Shown here: in pieces, positions 7,167-15,774 of the stretch | How the letters are laid out: each line of letters begins with the position of its first letter | Position numbering within the stretch: the first letter of the stretch is position 1 | Origin: Paenibacillus rhizophilus | GTDB taxonomy: Bacteria > Bacillota > Bacilli > Paenibacillales > Paenibacillaceae | Direction of reading: 5' to 3' | Assembly: GCF_003854965.1 (NCBI RefSeq) | Contig: NZ_RQPI01000012.1 | Location: 83,028-147,027 of the forward strand | DNA: 64,000 nt | The notes under the pieces: model-generated | Told to the model about the DNA's origin: nothing | Database searches by the model: none | The model's input: only the letters and a program-made list of their open reading frames with translations | Made by a program: the position numbers and the translations under genes

Positions 7167-8018
7167 TTATTTGGATAATCTCTTCACGAAGAACGGAATG
7201 AGCAGCAGCAGGAATACAGCGACAATGACGGAGGCAGACGCTGCCTGCCCGATTTGGCCGGATTTGAACGCCGCTTCATAGATATAGATGCTCGCCGTCT
7301 TCGTGACATTGCCGGGTCCGCCGTTCGTCAGGACATAAATGACGTCGAACGTGCGGAACGCATCGATTCCCCGTAGAAACGCCGCGATAAAAAAGATCGG
7401 AGCAATAACGGGAAGAATGATCTGCAAAACGGTTCTCCAGTATGAAGCACCGTCCACCGAGGCCGCCTCAAAGAGCCCCGGATCGACACCCTGCAGCCCG
7501 GAATAGATGATCAGAAACGTAAACGGGACCCACTGCATTATGTCCAGAACGATCATGAGCGGCACAACGAGATCGGGATCGAACAGGTTGATCTGGATGT
7601 GCAGCAGGGACAAAAAATAGGTGGCGACGCCGTTGTTCTCATTCAGAATCAGGCGGAACATGATACCCATCAGCGAAGGCGCGACCATAATCGGCAGCAG
7701 CACCATGCTCAGAAGCGGACGCTTCCCGGGAAAGGACCGGTTAAACAGCAGCGCGAGCAAAAATCCGAAAACAAGCTCAAGAACCGTGGTAATCAGAGCA
7801 AACTCAAGGGTAAAGCCGATGGAGTGCCAAAAATCGGCATCCCCCAAAATTTCCAGATAATTGCCGAACCCGGAAAAAGAGGACATCCCCTGGCCCATGG
7901 ATACATCGTGTAGGCTTAAGTAAATCGCATATCCTGCCGGGAATACAACCATGACAACCCAGAATAACAGCAGGGGAAACGACAGGACCCACTTTGCCGC
8001 CTTTTCCGAATAGACCAT
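7167..8018 (-). CDS. Sugar ABC transporter permease (MalF-type, CUT1)
   Basis: 283 residues, six predicted membrane segments, the first starting at KWVLSFPLLLFWVVMVVFPA. The EAA loop is GLFEAASVDGASYWRTV with the conserved EAASVDGA core near residue 185. Between the binding-protein gene and the second permease gene it forms the translocation pore of the amino-sugar importer. The start ATG is preceded by AGAGGTG. Confidence 0.92.
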   Translation of the reverse strand: MVYSEKAAKWVLSFPLLLFWVVMVVFPAGYAIYLSLHDVSMGQGMSSFSGFGNYLEILGDADFWHSIGFTLEFALITTVLELVFGFLLALLFNRSFPGKRPLLSMVLLPIMVAPSLMGIMFRLILNENNGVATYFLSLLHIQINLFDPDLVVPLMIVLDIMQWVPFTFLIIYSGLQGVDPGLFEAASVDGASYWRTVLQIILPVIAPIFFIAAFLRGIDAFRTFDVIYVLTNGGPGNVTKTASIYIYEAAFKSGQIGQAASASVIVAVFLLLLIPFFVKRLSK

Positions 8019-8081
8019 TTCAACACCTCTTCTTAAAAAATAGGGTAAGGGGGGAGGAATCCCCCCTTTACCGGCTGCAGC

Positions 8082-9446
8082 TTACTTGGACAAAGTTTCG
8101 GTTACATCGGTCTGCGCTTTTTCAAGCGCTTTTCCGATATCGTCCTTTCCTGCCCAGGCTCCGCTCAAATCTTCGGCCAGCTTCAGCATGATCGGCTGGG
8201 TTTCGGCAATAATCGGTGTGGAATAACCGTATTTATCCACATGCTCAGCGATGAGCGGCAGCACCGGCTTCTTCTCGCCCAGACCGTTCAGCACTTCCGC
8301 AATCGGAGGAATCCCGCCGCCATCGGCATAGATTTGCATGGCGTCCTTCGTCGTCAAATAATTCATCCATTTCAGTGCGGCTTCCTTGTTCTTGGCGTAT
8401 TTGTTCAGTCCCACCCCGAGGGCGTGAACATGCGTTTTATGCTCGCCCGGAATCGGCGCGACCGCAATTTTGCCCGCAATATTCGGAGAACGCGCCGGAT
8501 CGTTCAGTTCGTCATACGCCGCTCCCCATTGAACGGCAAAGGCCGCGTTGCCCGATTGCAGGGCCGCTTGGGTTTCGGGGTACTCCGCAACGGTCGAGTT
8601 CGGGGACGTCATTTTACCGTTATAAATGGTCGAGTAAATACCCATCGCTTTCTTGGCTGCATCGGAATTGAGCTGCGGCTTGCCGCTCTCATCAAGCCAG
8701 GAACCGCCGCTTGACCAAAGGAAGTCGTCCCATATCATCACATTGAAAATCAGGTTCTTCATTTGCAGCGCGGTTCCGTATTTCGTCGGGGAATCCGGAT
8801 TGTACTCCTGGCTGAAGAACGCCGCGGCCGCAATAAAGTCATCCCATGTCCAGTCCTTCGGATCTTTGGGCTCAAGGGTTTGGCCCAGCACCTTTTGGCT
8901 GACTTCGCCATATTTGCTCTTCCAAGCGGAATCGCTCAGCAGTTGATCGATCAAATCCTGGCGGTACAGCAGGAAATGGTTGCTGACATCCATCGGAATC
9001 GCCAGGGTCTCGTTATTCATTCGCAGGGAGTCGACCGAGGATTTCAAATAACCGTCCGTGTTCAGCTTACCGTCCAGGGCATCCAGACTTGGTGCATGCT
9101 GGCCGATAATATAGCTTGCGGTAAAGTACATATCCACTTCATCCGATTTGGAGCTCATCATGGCCGCTTCCTTCTCGTAAGTTCCATCACGGCTCAGCAG
9201 CACCATCTCGACATTCACGCCGTCAGTCTTGCCCTGCCCGCTATTATAAGCGTCCACCACTTTTTGCATGGCGTCGCTCTCCGGTCCCGGCCAATACACC
9301 ATGGACACCTTGGACGTTCCCGATTGTTCGCTTCCGCCGGAAGCGCCGCCCGCATCGGTCGAACTGTCCTGATTCGAGCCGCAGCCCGCCAAAACGACGG
9401 TCAAAGACAACGCCAAAGTAACACAACGAGTTAATAAACCTTTCAT
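8082..9446 (-). CDS. Extracellular sugar-binding lipoprotein (ABC importer, family 1)
   Basis: 454 residues. Signal peptide with lipobox VLAGC (Cys22), a Gly/Ser-rich tether to about residue 45, then a family-1 solute-binding fold (KVSMVYWPGPESDAMQKVV, DMYFTASYIIGQ, NAAFAVQWGAA, HVHALGVGLNKYAKNKEAALKWMNYL). It is the first gene of a six-gene operon (binding protein, two permeases, RpiR regulator, NanE, kinase), so it likely delivers an N-acetyl-amino sugar or a sugar containing one. A candidate promoter is TTTACT (9499-9504), 17 bp, TATTAT (9476-9481). Confidence 0.9.
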   Translation of the reverse strand: MKGLLTRCVTLALSLTVVLAGCGSNQDSSTDAGGASGGSEQSGTSKVSMVYWPGPESDAMQKVVDAYNSGQGKTDGVNVEMVLLSRDGTYEKEAAMMSSKSDEVDMYFTASYIIGQHAPSLDALDGKLNTDGYLKSSVDSLRMNNETLAIPMDVSNHFLLYRQDLIDQLLSDSAWKSKYGEVSQKVLGQTLEPKDPKDWTWDDFIAAAAFFSQEYNPDSPTKYGTALQMKNLIFNVMIWDDFLWSSGGSWLDESGKPQLNSDAAKKAMGIYSTIYNGKMTSPNSTVAEYPETQAALQSGNAAFAVQWGAAYDELNDPARSPNIAGKIAVAPIPGEHKTHVHALGVGLNKYAKNKEAALKWMNYLTTKDAMQIYADGGGIPPIAEVLNGLGEKKPVLPLIAEHVDKYGYSTPIIAETQPIMLKLAEDLSGAWAGKDDIGKALEKAQTDVTETLSK

Positions 9447-9475
9447 CCAAATCCCCCCTTGATAAGCTTGTTCTT

Positions 9476-9504
9476 ATAATATTCTATCGCAAAATAAAAG
9501 TAAA
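9476..9504 (-). promoter_or_regulatory. Candidate promoter of the amino-sugar operon
   Basis: -35 TTTACT (9499-9504) and -10 TATTAT (9476-9481), spacer exactly 17 bp, about 30 bp before the binding-protein start. No clear RpiR operator was recognised. Confidence 0.5.
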
Positions 9505-9650
9505 CACTTTTTTTATTTATAAAATGGCGGAATACTCTTTTATTTGATTGCATTTCACTCCTTTTGCATGAAAATCATATTGTTTTCAACAACAAGAATG
9601 TCAGTTATTATCACATAAGAAGCAACTCTGAAGATTTCACAAGCAGCAAC

Positions 9651-9683
9651 AAAAAAAGAGGAACGGATCTCTCCGTCCCTCTT
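9651..9683 (-). terminator. Terminator after the alpha-glucosidase gene
   Basis: Stem AGAGGGACGGA / TCCGTTCCTCT with a GAGA loop, followed on the minus strand by seven T. Confidence 0.8.
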
Positions 9684-9718
9684 CCCATTTTTTTTCAATG
9701 CTTAATTCGCGGCGCGGC

Positions 9719-11398
9719 TTACAAAGTCTTGCCATGAAGCCGGTACACCCTGGCCTCGTACGGCTTCAGGTGGATCGTCCGGATGCTGCCGCCCGCAGGG
9801 GCCTCATAGTTCGACAGCAGCAGCTCGGTGGAGCTGTAACGAATGCCTTTAGGCAGGTGGAACAGCGCCTCTTCCGCGAACAGGTTGGTGATGATCAGCA
9901 ACTGGTCATCCTCAAGCGTTCGGGTATACGCGTATATTTGCTTGTTCTTCGGCAGGATCAGATCATAGATGCCGTAGACGGCGACCGGGTTGCTTTTGCG
10001 TAGATGGATCATCTTCTTGTAATAATGGTAGATTGAATCGGGATTCTCCAGTTCGCTTTCCACATTGATTTCCTTGTAATTCGGGTTCACCTTCATCCAT
10101 GGCGTCCCCTCCGTAAATCCCGCCTGCTCCCCGGCATTCCACTGCATCGGCGTTCGGGAGTTATCCCGGCCGTTGGTCCAGATCACGGGCATCAGATCTT
10201 CATGTTCCTTACCTTCTTCTCTTTCCAGCCGGTACCAATTCTTCATATGCACATCGTCATAATCGTCGATCGACTGAAATTGCACGTTAGTCATACCGAT
10301 TTCCTGGCCTTGATAGATGAAGGGAGTGCCCTGCATCAGGAAATACATCGTCGCCAGCGCCTTGGCCGACTGCACCCGCAGCGGTCCGTCATCGCCATAA
10401 GTGGAGACCGAGCGGGGCTTATCGTGGTTCTCCATGAAAAGGGCGTTCCAGCCGGTGCCTTCGAGCGCTTTCTGCCACTCGGTAAGCACCTTCTTGAAGG
10501 TAATCAGGTCGAACCCGCTCTCCAGGCTTTTATCCCAAAGATGCATATGATTAAATTGGAACACCATGTTGAACTTGCCTTTTTCCTTGCTTACCCACTG
10601 ATCCGCGTCATCCGCCGTGACCCCGCTCGCTTCGCCGACGGTCATGATGTCGTACTTGTCGAACGTTTCCTCTTTCAATTCCAGCAGAAAATCGTGAATC
10701 CCTTCGCGGTTCATATGTCCGGCAAAGGCGCTCACATAGCGCAAGCCTTCCGGGTTCGGCAGGTCGGGAAAACCGGCCAGCTTCTTGATATGCGAGATGG
10801 CGTCGATACGGAAACCGTCGATGCCTTTATCCAGCCACCAGTTGACCATATCGTACAGATCCTGGCGCACATCGGGATTCTCCCAGTTGAGATCCGGCTG
10901 CCTTTTGGAGAACACATGCATGAAATACTGCTCCGTAATGATGTCATATTCCCAGATGGACCCTCCGAAGATGCTGTCCCAGTTGTTTGGCTCCGCGCCG
11001 TCTTTCGGATCGGCCCATATATAGTAGTTCCGTTTCGGATTGTCTTTGCTGGACCGGGATTCAATGAACCACGGATGCTCGTCCGAGGTGTGGTTGATGA
11101 CCAAATCCATGATGAGCTTCATCTCTCTGCGGTGAACCTCTTCCAGCAGCTCGTCGAAATCCTCCATCGTGCCGAACTCGTCCATAATGTCATGATAATC
11201 CGAAATATCGTAACCGTTATCGTCATTGGGCGACTTGTAGACCGGGCAGATCCAGATCACGTCGATCCCTAAGTTTTTCAGATAATCCAGCTTGCCGATA
11301 ACTCCCCGCAAATCGCCGACTCCATCTCCGTTGCCGTCCATAAAACTGCGGGGGTATATTTGATAGGCCACCGCTTCTTTCCACCAGATTCTTTCCAC
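9719..11398 (-). CDS. GH13 alpha-glucosidase (oligo-1,6-/alpha-1,4-glucosidase group)
   Basis: About 559 residues counted from the GTG at 11398, which is well placed after GGAGGAG; the TTG at 11416 has no ribosome-binding site. GH13 regions: QIYPRSF (start of the barrel), DLVINHT (region I), GFRIDAISH (nucleophile Asp199), TVGEAS (acid/base Glu256), MENHDKPR (Asp326). These positions equal those of Bacillus-type oligo-1,6-glucosidases. The residue after the nucleophile is Ala, where true alpha-1,6 enzymes usually have Val and alpha-1,4 enzymes Ala or Thr, so maltose-type activity is the better guess (inference). There is no signal peptide, so it acts on imported oligosaccharides. It is divergent from a LacI-type gene and has a matching palindrome in its leader. 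Confidence 0.92.
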   Translation of the reverse strand: MERIWWKEAVAYQIYPRSFMDGNGDGVGDLRGVIGKLDYLKNLGIDVIWICPVYKSPNDDNGYDISDYHDIMDEFGTMEDFDELLEEVHRREMKLIMDLVINHTSDEHPWFIESRSSKDNPKRNYYIWADPKDGAEPNNWDSIFGGSIWEYDIITEQYFMHVFSKRQPDLNWENPDVRQDLYDMVNWWLDKGIDGFRIDAISHIKKLAGFPDLPNPEGLRYVSAFAGHMNREGIHDFLLELKEETFDKYDIMTVGEASGVTADDADQWVSKEKGKFNMVFQFNHMHLWDKSLESGFDLITFKKVLTEWQKALEGTGWNALFMENHDKPRSVSTYGDDGPLRVQSAKALATMYFLMQGTPFIYQGQEIGMTNVQFQSIDDYDDVHMKNWYRLEREEGKEHEDLMPVIWTNGRDNSRTPMQWNAGEQAGFTEGTPWMKVNPNYKEINVESELENPDSIYHYYKKMIHLRKSNPVAVYGIYDLILPKNKQIYAYTRTLEDDQLLIITNLFAEEALFHLPKGIRYSSTELLLSNYEAPAGGSIRTIHLKPYEARVYRLHGKTL

Positions 11399-11425
11399 TT
11401 CCGTCAGCTCCTCCAACCCTCTATA

Positions 11426-11477
11426 GGAAAAGTTTTTCCTTATTCGGAGTATAAAACAACTCTTTTTTCCTAGTCAA
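11426..11477 (-). promoter_or_regulatory. Promoter and operator of the alpha-glucosidase gene
   Basis: -35 TTGACT (11472-11477), 18-bp spacer, -10 TATACT (11448-11453) on the minus strand. The palindrome GGAAAA-GT-TTTTCC (11426-11439) lies about 10 bp downstream of the -10, a roadblock position for a repressor. Confidence 0.7.
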
Positions 11478-11483
11478 GTGGAA

Positions 11484-11534
11484 TTGGCAGTTGGATTTCG
11501 GCATGATATGATACAAATTAGGAAAATATTTTCC
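11484..11534 (+). promoter_or_regulatory. Promoter and operator of the LacI-type gene
   Basis: -35 TTGGCA (11484-11489), 17 bp, -10 TATGAT (11507-11512). The palindrome GGAAAA-TA-TTTTCC (11521-11534) covers the expected start site. It matches the palindrome at 11426-11439, so one repressor probably controls both directions. Confidence 0.7.
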
Positions 11535-11564
11535 CGTTCATCTATCTTAATATTCGGAGTTGTG

Positions 11565-12584
11565 ATGCTCATGAAAGTAACGATTAACGATATCGCCAGA
11601 ATGGCCGGAGTTTCGATCTCTACCGTTTCCCGGGTGATCAACAACAGCAAGCCGGTCAAAGAGGATGTGCGGATGCGGGTAATGGAAGCGATTAAGCGGA
11701 CGAATTACCGTTCCGGCGCCTCCATGGACGACAGTGCCAAGACCGATTCCCAGCTAATCGGAGTCATTGCGCCGCAGTTCAGCCACACCGTGCTTAACGA
11801 TATGGTGGCGGGCATCGGGTCGGTTTCCCGGTTGTATGGCTACGAGCTGCTCATCGGGCTGACGGACGGAACGCTTGAAAGCGAGCTTGATCATTTAAAA
11901 AGATTTGGAGATATCCAGTCGCAGGGTATCATTTTTGTCGGCTCCATTCTGGAACGCAGGCATATTGAAACCATTGAAGCGGCGCGAATCCCCTGTGTGG
12001 TGATCGGACAAATCTCCAATATTCCGTCCATCCCTTCCGTCCATGTGGATAACGTCACCGCCTCTTACGAAGCCGTAACCCATCTCATTCAACAAGGGCA
12101 CACCCGCATCGCGATGATCCGCGGAACAGGCGATTCGGGCATTGGAAGCGACCGCTGCCAGGGATTTCGGCAGGCGATGAGCGATGCGGGACTTCCGATC
12201 CGGGAAGACTGGGTTGTGGAGAGCGAGCTTTCCGTGGATGACGGAATGAACGCCATGCGCAAGCTGGCGGAAACCGGCGACATGCCAAGCGCGGTATTCT
12301 GCTCAACGGACTGGATGGCGCTCGGAGCGATGAATTATTTGATGGACCACGGCATGCGCATACCCGAGGATGTAGCCGTATTCGGCTTTGACGGCAGCTA
12401 TCTGTCGTCGATTATCCGCCCCAAGCTCTCGACGGTGGAGTATTCCGCAGCGGAAATCGGCATGACAGCCACCCGCAATCTCATCAAAATGATTAGAGGC
12501 GCCGCGGATATCCCGCAGCATTCCAACGTCACCCACTACCTGGCGATCCGTGAAAGCACGGACCGAGGAATACGGAACGGATAG
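11565..12584 (+). CDS. LacI-family transcriptional regulator of the alpha-glucosidase gene
   Basis: 339 residues: LacI HTH and hinge (VTINDIARMAGVSISTVSRV, then KPVKEDVRMRVMEAIKRTNY) and a periplasmic-binding-protein sensor fold (LIGVIAPQFSHTVLNDMVAG, HTRIAMIRG, DVAVFGFDGSYLSSIIRPKLSTV). The ATG at 11565 has GGAG five bases upstream; ATG 11571 is an alternative. The gene is transcribed away from the GH13 gene, and both carry the same GGAAAA-TTTTCC palindrome. It therefore probably represses the glucosidase and itself until an alpha-glucoside is present. Confidence 0.92.
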   Translation: MLMKVTINDIARMAGVSISTVSRVINNSKPVKEDVRMRVMEAIKRTNYRSGASMDDSAKTDSQLIGVIAPQFSHTVLNDMVAGIGSVSRLYGYELLIGLTDGTLESELDHLKRFGDIQSQGIIFVGSILERRHIETIEAARIPCVVIGQISNIPSIPSVHVDNVTASYEAVTHLIQQGHTRIAMIRGTGDSGIGSDRCQGFRQAMSDAGLPIREDWVVESELSVDDGMNAMRKLAETGDMPSAVFCSTDWMALGAMNYLMDHGMRIPEDVAVFGFDGSYLSSIIRPKLSTVEYSAAEIGMTATRNLIKMIRGAADIPQHSNVTHYLAIRESTDRGIRNG

Positions 12585-12625
12585 CACTGGGCACCGAATA
12601 CCTGTGCCAATCGTTTCAGATAGGG

Positions 12626-12656
12626 GCTTCCGGCCTTGCAGCCGGAAGTCTTTTTG
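12626..12656 (+). terminator. Terminator after the LacI-type gene
   Basis: CTTCCGGC-CTTGCA-GCCGGAAG followed by TCTTTTT. Confidence 0.85.
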
Positions 12657-12795
12657 TTATCCCCGTCCAATTGCCGAACCTCCCCCCGTCTAAGGTCGAG
12701 ATCGCAAAACCGTCTCCAGCCCGTTTTGCAGCGTGCGTGAAACCACTAGAATAAAAGCATAGATAACGGATATGACGAAGGGAAGAGATTAAATC

Positions 12796-13014
12796 ATGAA
12801 AAAACTTTACCGTTCCGAAAGAGACAAGAAATTCAGCGGCTTGTGCGGAGGCTTGGCTCAGTGGCTGGGCATCGACTCCACCCTTATTCGCTTGGTTGCA
12901 GTAATCGTCGCTTTATGCAGTGTCGGGTCGTTCATTCTTTTTTATCTGATCGCCAGCCTGATTGTTCCGAGCGAACCGACAGAAAGCTTCATGGACGGGC
13001 ACCATTATTACTAA
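12796..13014 (+). CDS. PspC-domain small membrane protein
   Basis: 72 residues. It is a single PspC domain: [20 protein letters not shown] at the N-terminus, then [14 protein letters not shown] and one long hydrophobic segment ([21 protein letters not shown]). Such proteins sit in the membrane and act in envelope-stress responses together with PspA, whose gene follows 47 bp downstream. TGAAAC at 12738-12743 resembles the -35 of extracytoplasmic-function sigma promoters, but the expected CGTA at the -10 is missing, so regulation is left open. Confidence 0.9.
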   Translation: MKKLYRSERDKKFSGLCGGLAQWLGIDSTLIRLVAVIVALCSVGSFILFYLIASLIVPSEPTESFMDGHHYY

Positions 13015-13061
13015 GTTAGAGCCTTTGTAAAATGTTAAATACAAAAAAGGGAGAGATACCG

Positions 13062-13787
13062 ATGAGTATTTTGGAGAGAATTGCAACGTTAACGAAAGCG
13101 GCCATGCATGAAGGGCTGAACCGGCTGGAGAACCCGGTCATTATGACCGGACAATATTTGCGCGATCTGGACGACCGGATCGAGGAAGCCGAGCAGAGAA
13201 GCCGCGATTTGCAGGCGGCAGCCAAGCTCCTGGAGCGCCGGTTGAAAGAATACACGATGCTGGCTGAGCTCAGCGAAGGCGATGCTCTGAAGGCGCTGGA
13301 AAACGGAGACGAAGAAAAAGCCAAGCAGGCCGTCGAGGCGAAGCTTGCCTATACGGAGAAAGAGCGGGAATGCTCCGCCGTTCTGGAGGAGACCCGGCAG
13401 GTTCTGGCGGGGTTGGGATATGAAATTGCCGCCGCCAAGGAAGAGCGGGTCCGGCTGAAAGCCAAAAGAGACGAGCTTGCCGAACGCGCCGAGCGTCTCC
13501 GTAAAGTACCAGGGAACACCGCTTCCGCTCCAAGCAGCACCACTCCAGCTCCCTGCCGAACCGTCTTCTCCGGCCTCAATACTCATGCCGCCGCGCGGGG
13601 CTTCGAGCGGATGGAAGAAAAAATCCAGGAATGGGAAGCAAGACAGAATTTCCCGGTCCGGAGTGTTTCCCCGGCTGTTGACACCGAAGGCGGACGCGCC
13701 GACCCCCGCGTAAAGGAACAGGCGGCAGCCGAGCTGGAACGCCTGCGTGGACAGATGAAGAGCGCTGGACAGAAAGATTCGGAATAA
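13062..13787 (+). CDS. PspA/IM30-family envelope-stress protein
   Basis: 241 residues. It starts MSILERIATLTKAAMHEGLN, the amphipathic membrane-binding helix of the family, followed by the long coiled coil (DLDDRIEEAEQRSRDLQAAA to about residue 150). After residue 150 comes a low-complexity Pro/Ser/Thr/Ala stretch, then a second helical segment (RMEEKIQEWEARQNF) and a charged end. It is slightly longer than a typical PspA. By family it polymerises on damaged membranes. Co-transcription with the pspC-like gene is likely. Start ATG with GGGAGAG upstream. Confidence 0.88.
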   Translation: MSILERIATLTKAAMHEGLNRLENPVIMTGQYLRDLDDRIEEAEQRSRDLQAAAKLLERRLKEYTMLAELSEGDALKALENGDEEKAKQAVEAKLAYTEKERECSAVLEETRQVLAGLGYEIAAAKEERVRLKAKRDELAERAERLRKVPGNTASAPSSTTPAPCRTVFSGLNTHAAARGFERMEEKIQEWEARQNFPVRSVSPAVDTEGGRADPRVKEQAAAELERLRGQMKSAGQKDSE

Positions 13788-13851
13788 CACGAAATAATAC
13801 GAAGACGAAAAACAGCTTTCCCTTACCGGGCGGCGGTTACGGAACTATATG

Positions 13852-13886
13852 GCACTCTCCTTGCCGGGTAGGGAGAGTGCTTTTTG
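13852..13886 (+). terminator. Terminator of the pspC-pspA unit
   Basis: GCACTCTCC-TTGCCGGGTA-GGGAGAGTGC followed by TTTTTGTTG. Confidence 0.85.
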
Positions 13887-13961
13887 TTGTAAGATTCTGT
13901 AACTTAATGGACCGGGCTGCGTCTAAGATGTATGTAATCTTTTTCCGGAGGTATATGTGCA

Positions 13962-14864
13962 ATGAAAAAGCTGATAAGTTTGGGCTGCGCCGGAGTCCTT
14001 GTCCTGGCCATCATATCGGGAGAAACAGCATCCGCGGCCGGCGAAATCGAAGTCATCGTGAACAACCAAACGGCAGGGTCCGGAACATCCGCCTACCTGG
14101 CAAACGGAACGACTATGGTCCCCTTGAACGCAGTGCAGCAGATTCCGGGTATATCGGTAAGCTGGGATAACAAGACCAAGACCGTAACGGTCAAGAGGGG
14201 CTGCAAAGTGATTAAGCTGGTTGCCGGTCAGAAGACAGCATCCGCCGGTTCCGGCAAGATTGCCCTCTCCATACCCGCCACCCTTCACAAGGGGCATGTC
14301 TTGGTTCCGCTGCGTTTTATCGCCGAAGTCTCGGGCGCTTATGTGACCTGGAATTCTCTCTCCCGCACGGTGTATGTGGCGAAGGCCGACGATCAATTGA
14401 AGGACCGCATGGCGTCCGGCAATCTGACCGAAGCGCGCAGAGCGGCCCTCCAGCTGCCCCGAGTGAGCATGATTCGGAACCTTGAATCGACGCCATCCTC
14501 TCTGGAGGGACAGAACTTCACCTATTATTTTCCGGAAGGCGATTATGGGCGGTTCATGACCGAGAGCGGGGATGTTGTCTCTTATTATGAAGTGGTGAAC
14601 GAACGAAGCCAGCTGATTTGGACGGCAAGACTGACAAACGCCGCAGTAACGGAGAGTGTCCTATTCTTCAAGAATACCAAAGCGCTGGATGAGAGCGGCA
14701 GCCGACCCGTTCTGAACAGCCGATTTGTCTATTTTCGGACCATGCCCCATATCGGCGCAGCCTCCTACGGATTTATCGACCCGGACGGAGCAGTGTCGGA
14801 GCTCGGCGTCCAAGACGTCACCCTGAACGAGGAAGTCATCGATATTCCGGAAGAGCAGAAGTAA
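13962..14864 (+). CDS. Secreted protein with copper-amine-oxidase N-terminal-like (stalk) domain
   Basis: 300 residues. A signal peptide with probable cleavage after ETASAA is followed by two copper-amine-oxidase N-domain-like repeats (GTTMVPLNAVQQIPGISVSWD and HVLVPLRFIAEVSGAYVTWN; key pattern VPLR-hydrophobic-W). This domain is very common on exported proteins of Paenibacillus and other Firmicutes and does not imply amine-oxidase activity. The remaining 160 residues, with many aromatic residues (TYYFPEGDYGRFM, VVSYYEVVNERSQLIWTARL), match nothing I recognise. It stands alone, with GGAGG about 20 bases before the ATG. Role unknown; probably extracellular or wall-associated. Confidence 0.8.
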   Translation: MKKLISLGCAGVLVLAIISGETASAAGEIEVIVNNQTAGSGTSAYLANGTTMVPLNAVQQIPGISVSWDNKTKTVTVKRGCKVIKLVAGQKTASAGSGKIALSIPATLHKGHVLVPLRFIAEVSGAYVTWNSLSRTVYVAKADDQLKDRMASGNLTEARRAALQLPRVSMIRNLESTPSSLEGQNFTYYFPEGDYGRFMTESGDVVSYYEVVNERSQLIWTARLTNAAVTESVLFFKNTKALDESGSRPVLNSRFVYFRTMPHIGAASYGFIDPDGAVSELGVQDVTLNEEVIDIPEEQK

Positions 14865-14952
14865 ACCCGCTCTTTTTTTAAAGCCGGCCTCTGCTATACT
14901 TGTAGAAAGGAATCTTTGAACCTACTTACTCGGAAAGACAGGAGCTTGAATG

Positions 14953-15675
14953 ATGGATTTTGTGGCAATCGATTTTGAAACGGCGAATGCCGGCCGGGCC
15001 AGCGCATGCGCACTGGGACTGGTGGAAGTGAAGGGCGGAAGGATCGTGTCCGAGCAGGCATGGCTGATTAATCCGGAGCAGTCTTTCGACCGCAGAAATA
15101 TCGCCATCCACGGAATAACGCCCGAAATGGTCGCCGGGCAGCCGACATTCCGCGAGCTGTGGCCCGTCATTGAACCGCTTATCCTTGGAAAAAATGTGGT
15201 GGCGCACAACGCTTCCTTCGATATGAGCGTACTCCGCTATGGACTGGATCAGTGCTCCCTGCCCTATCCGTCCTTTCAATATTGGTGCACGTATTTGCTC
15301 GCCAAAAAAATGCTGGCCGGCTTCGGCTCTTACCGTCTCAATATACTTGCCGAATATTTCGGCATTCCCCTGCGGCATCATGACGCGCTGGAGGATGCCC
15401 GCACCGCGGCTGTCATCCTGCTGAAGCTGTCGGAGCGGGCGGGGCATTCCGGCCTTACGGCGCTGGCGGAAGATTTGGGCTGCCGGATCGGCACGCTGCA
15501 TACCGGAGGCTACACGCCGTTCTCAATCCCGGCACGCAAGCCGTCCGGCAAGAAGACGAAAGCTGCCGGGAAGAAGTCCGGGATCAAGTCAGCGGCCGCC
15601 CCGGCAGAATCCGCCCAAGCTCTTCTTCAGCATAATGAAACGGCAGCCTCCAGCGAGGCGCCTGGCAGAGAATAA
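14953..15675 (+). CDS. DEDDh-family 3'-5' exonuclease (DnaQ-like)
   Basis: About 240 residues. Exonuclease motifs: ExoI DFVAIDFETAN (Asp and Glu ligands), ExoII VVAHNASFDMSVL, and ExoIII HHDALEDARTAAVILLKL with the His of the DEDDh type five residues before the last Asp. The catalytic domain fills residues 1-165. The C-terminal 75 residues are a Lys/Ala/Ser-rich tail (KPSGKKTKAAGKKSGIKSAA), probably flexible and nucleic-acid-binding. Single-domain members of this kind act in DNA repair or RNA trimming rather than as the main polymerase proofreader. GGAG is spaced 8 bases before the ATG at 14953; ATG 14950 is possible. Confidence 0.88.
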   Translation: MDFVAIDFETANAGRASACALGLVEVKGGRIVSEQAWLINPEQSFDRRNIAIHGITPEMVAGQPTFRELWPVIEPLILGKNVVAHNASFDMSVLRYGLDQCSLPYPSFQYWCTYLLAKKMLAGFGSYRLNILAEYFGIPLRHHDALEDARTAAVILLKLSERAGHSGLTALAEDLGCRIGTLHTGGYTPFSIPARKPSGKKTKAAGKKSGIKSAAAPAESAQALLQHNETAASSEAPGRE

Positions 15676-15721
15676 GAAGAGGAGGCATCCTCCTTTTCAG
15701 GACAAGCCTCCTCTCATTCAT

Positions 15722-15765
15722 GGCCGGTCTTCGCCGATAACAAGCGTTTGAGCCGGCCTTTTTGC
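15722..15765 (+). terminator. Terminator after the exonuclease gene
   Basis: GGCCGG ... CCGGCC followed by TTTTTG, with a long loop; a second imperfect hairpin (GAGGAGG / CCTCCTC) precedes it at 15679-15714. Confidence 0.5.
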
Positions 15766-15774
15766 CGCCAGGAT

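Noticed and set aside
10202..11272. A 356-codon open frame opposite the GH13 gene
   Set aside because: It is a mirror of a highly conserved glycosidase, has no domain, and its composition follows the codon positions of the real gene.
12738..12760. SigW-like promoter before pspC
   Set aside because: TGAAAC is present but the base block 16 bp downstream reads TAGA rather than CGTA, so the match is one-sided.
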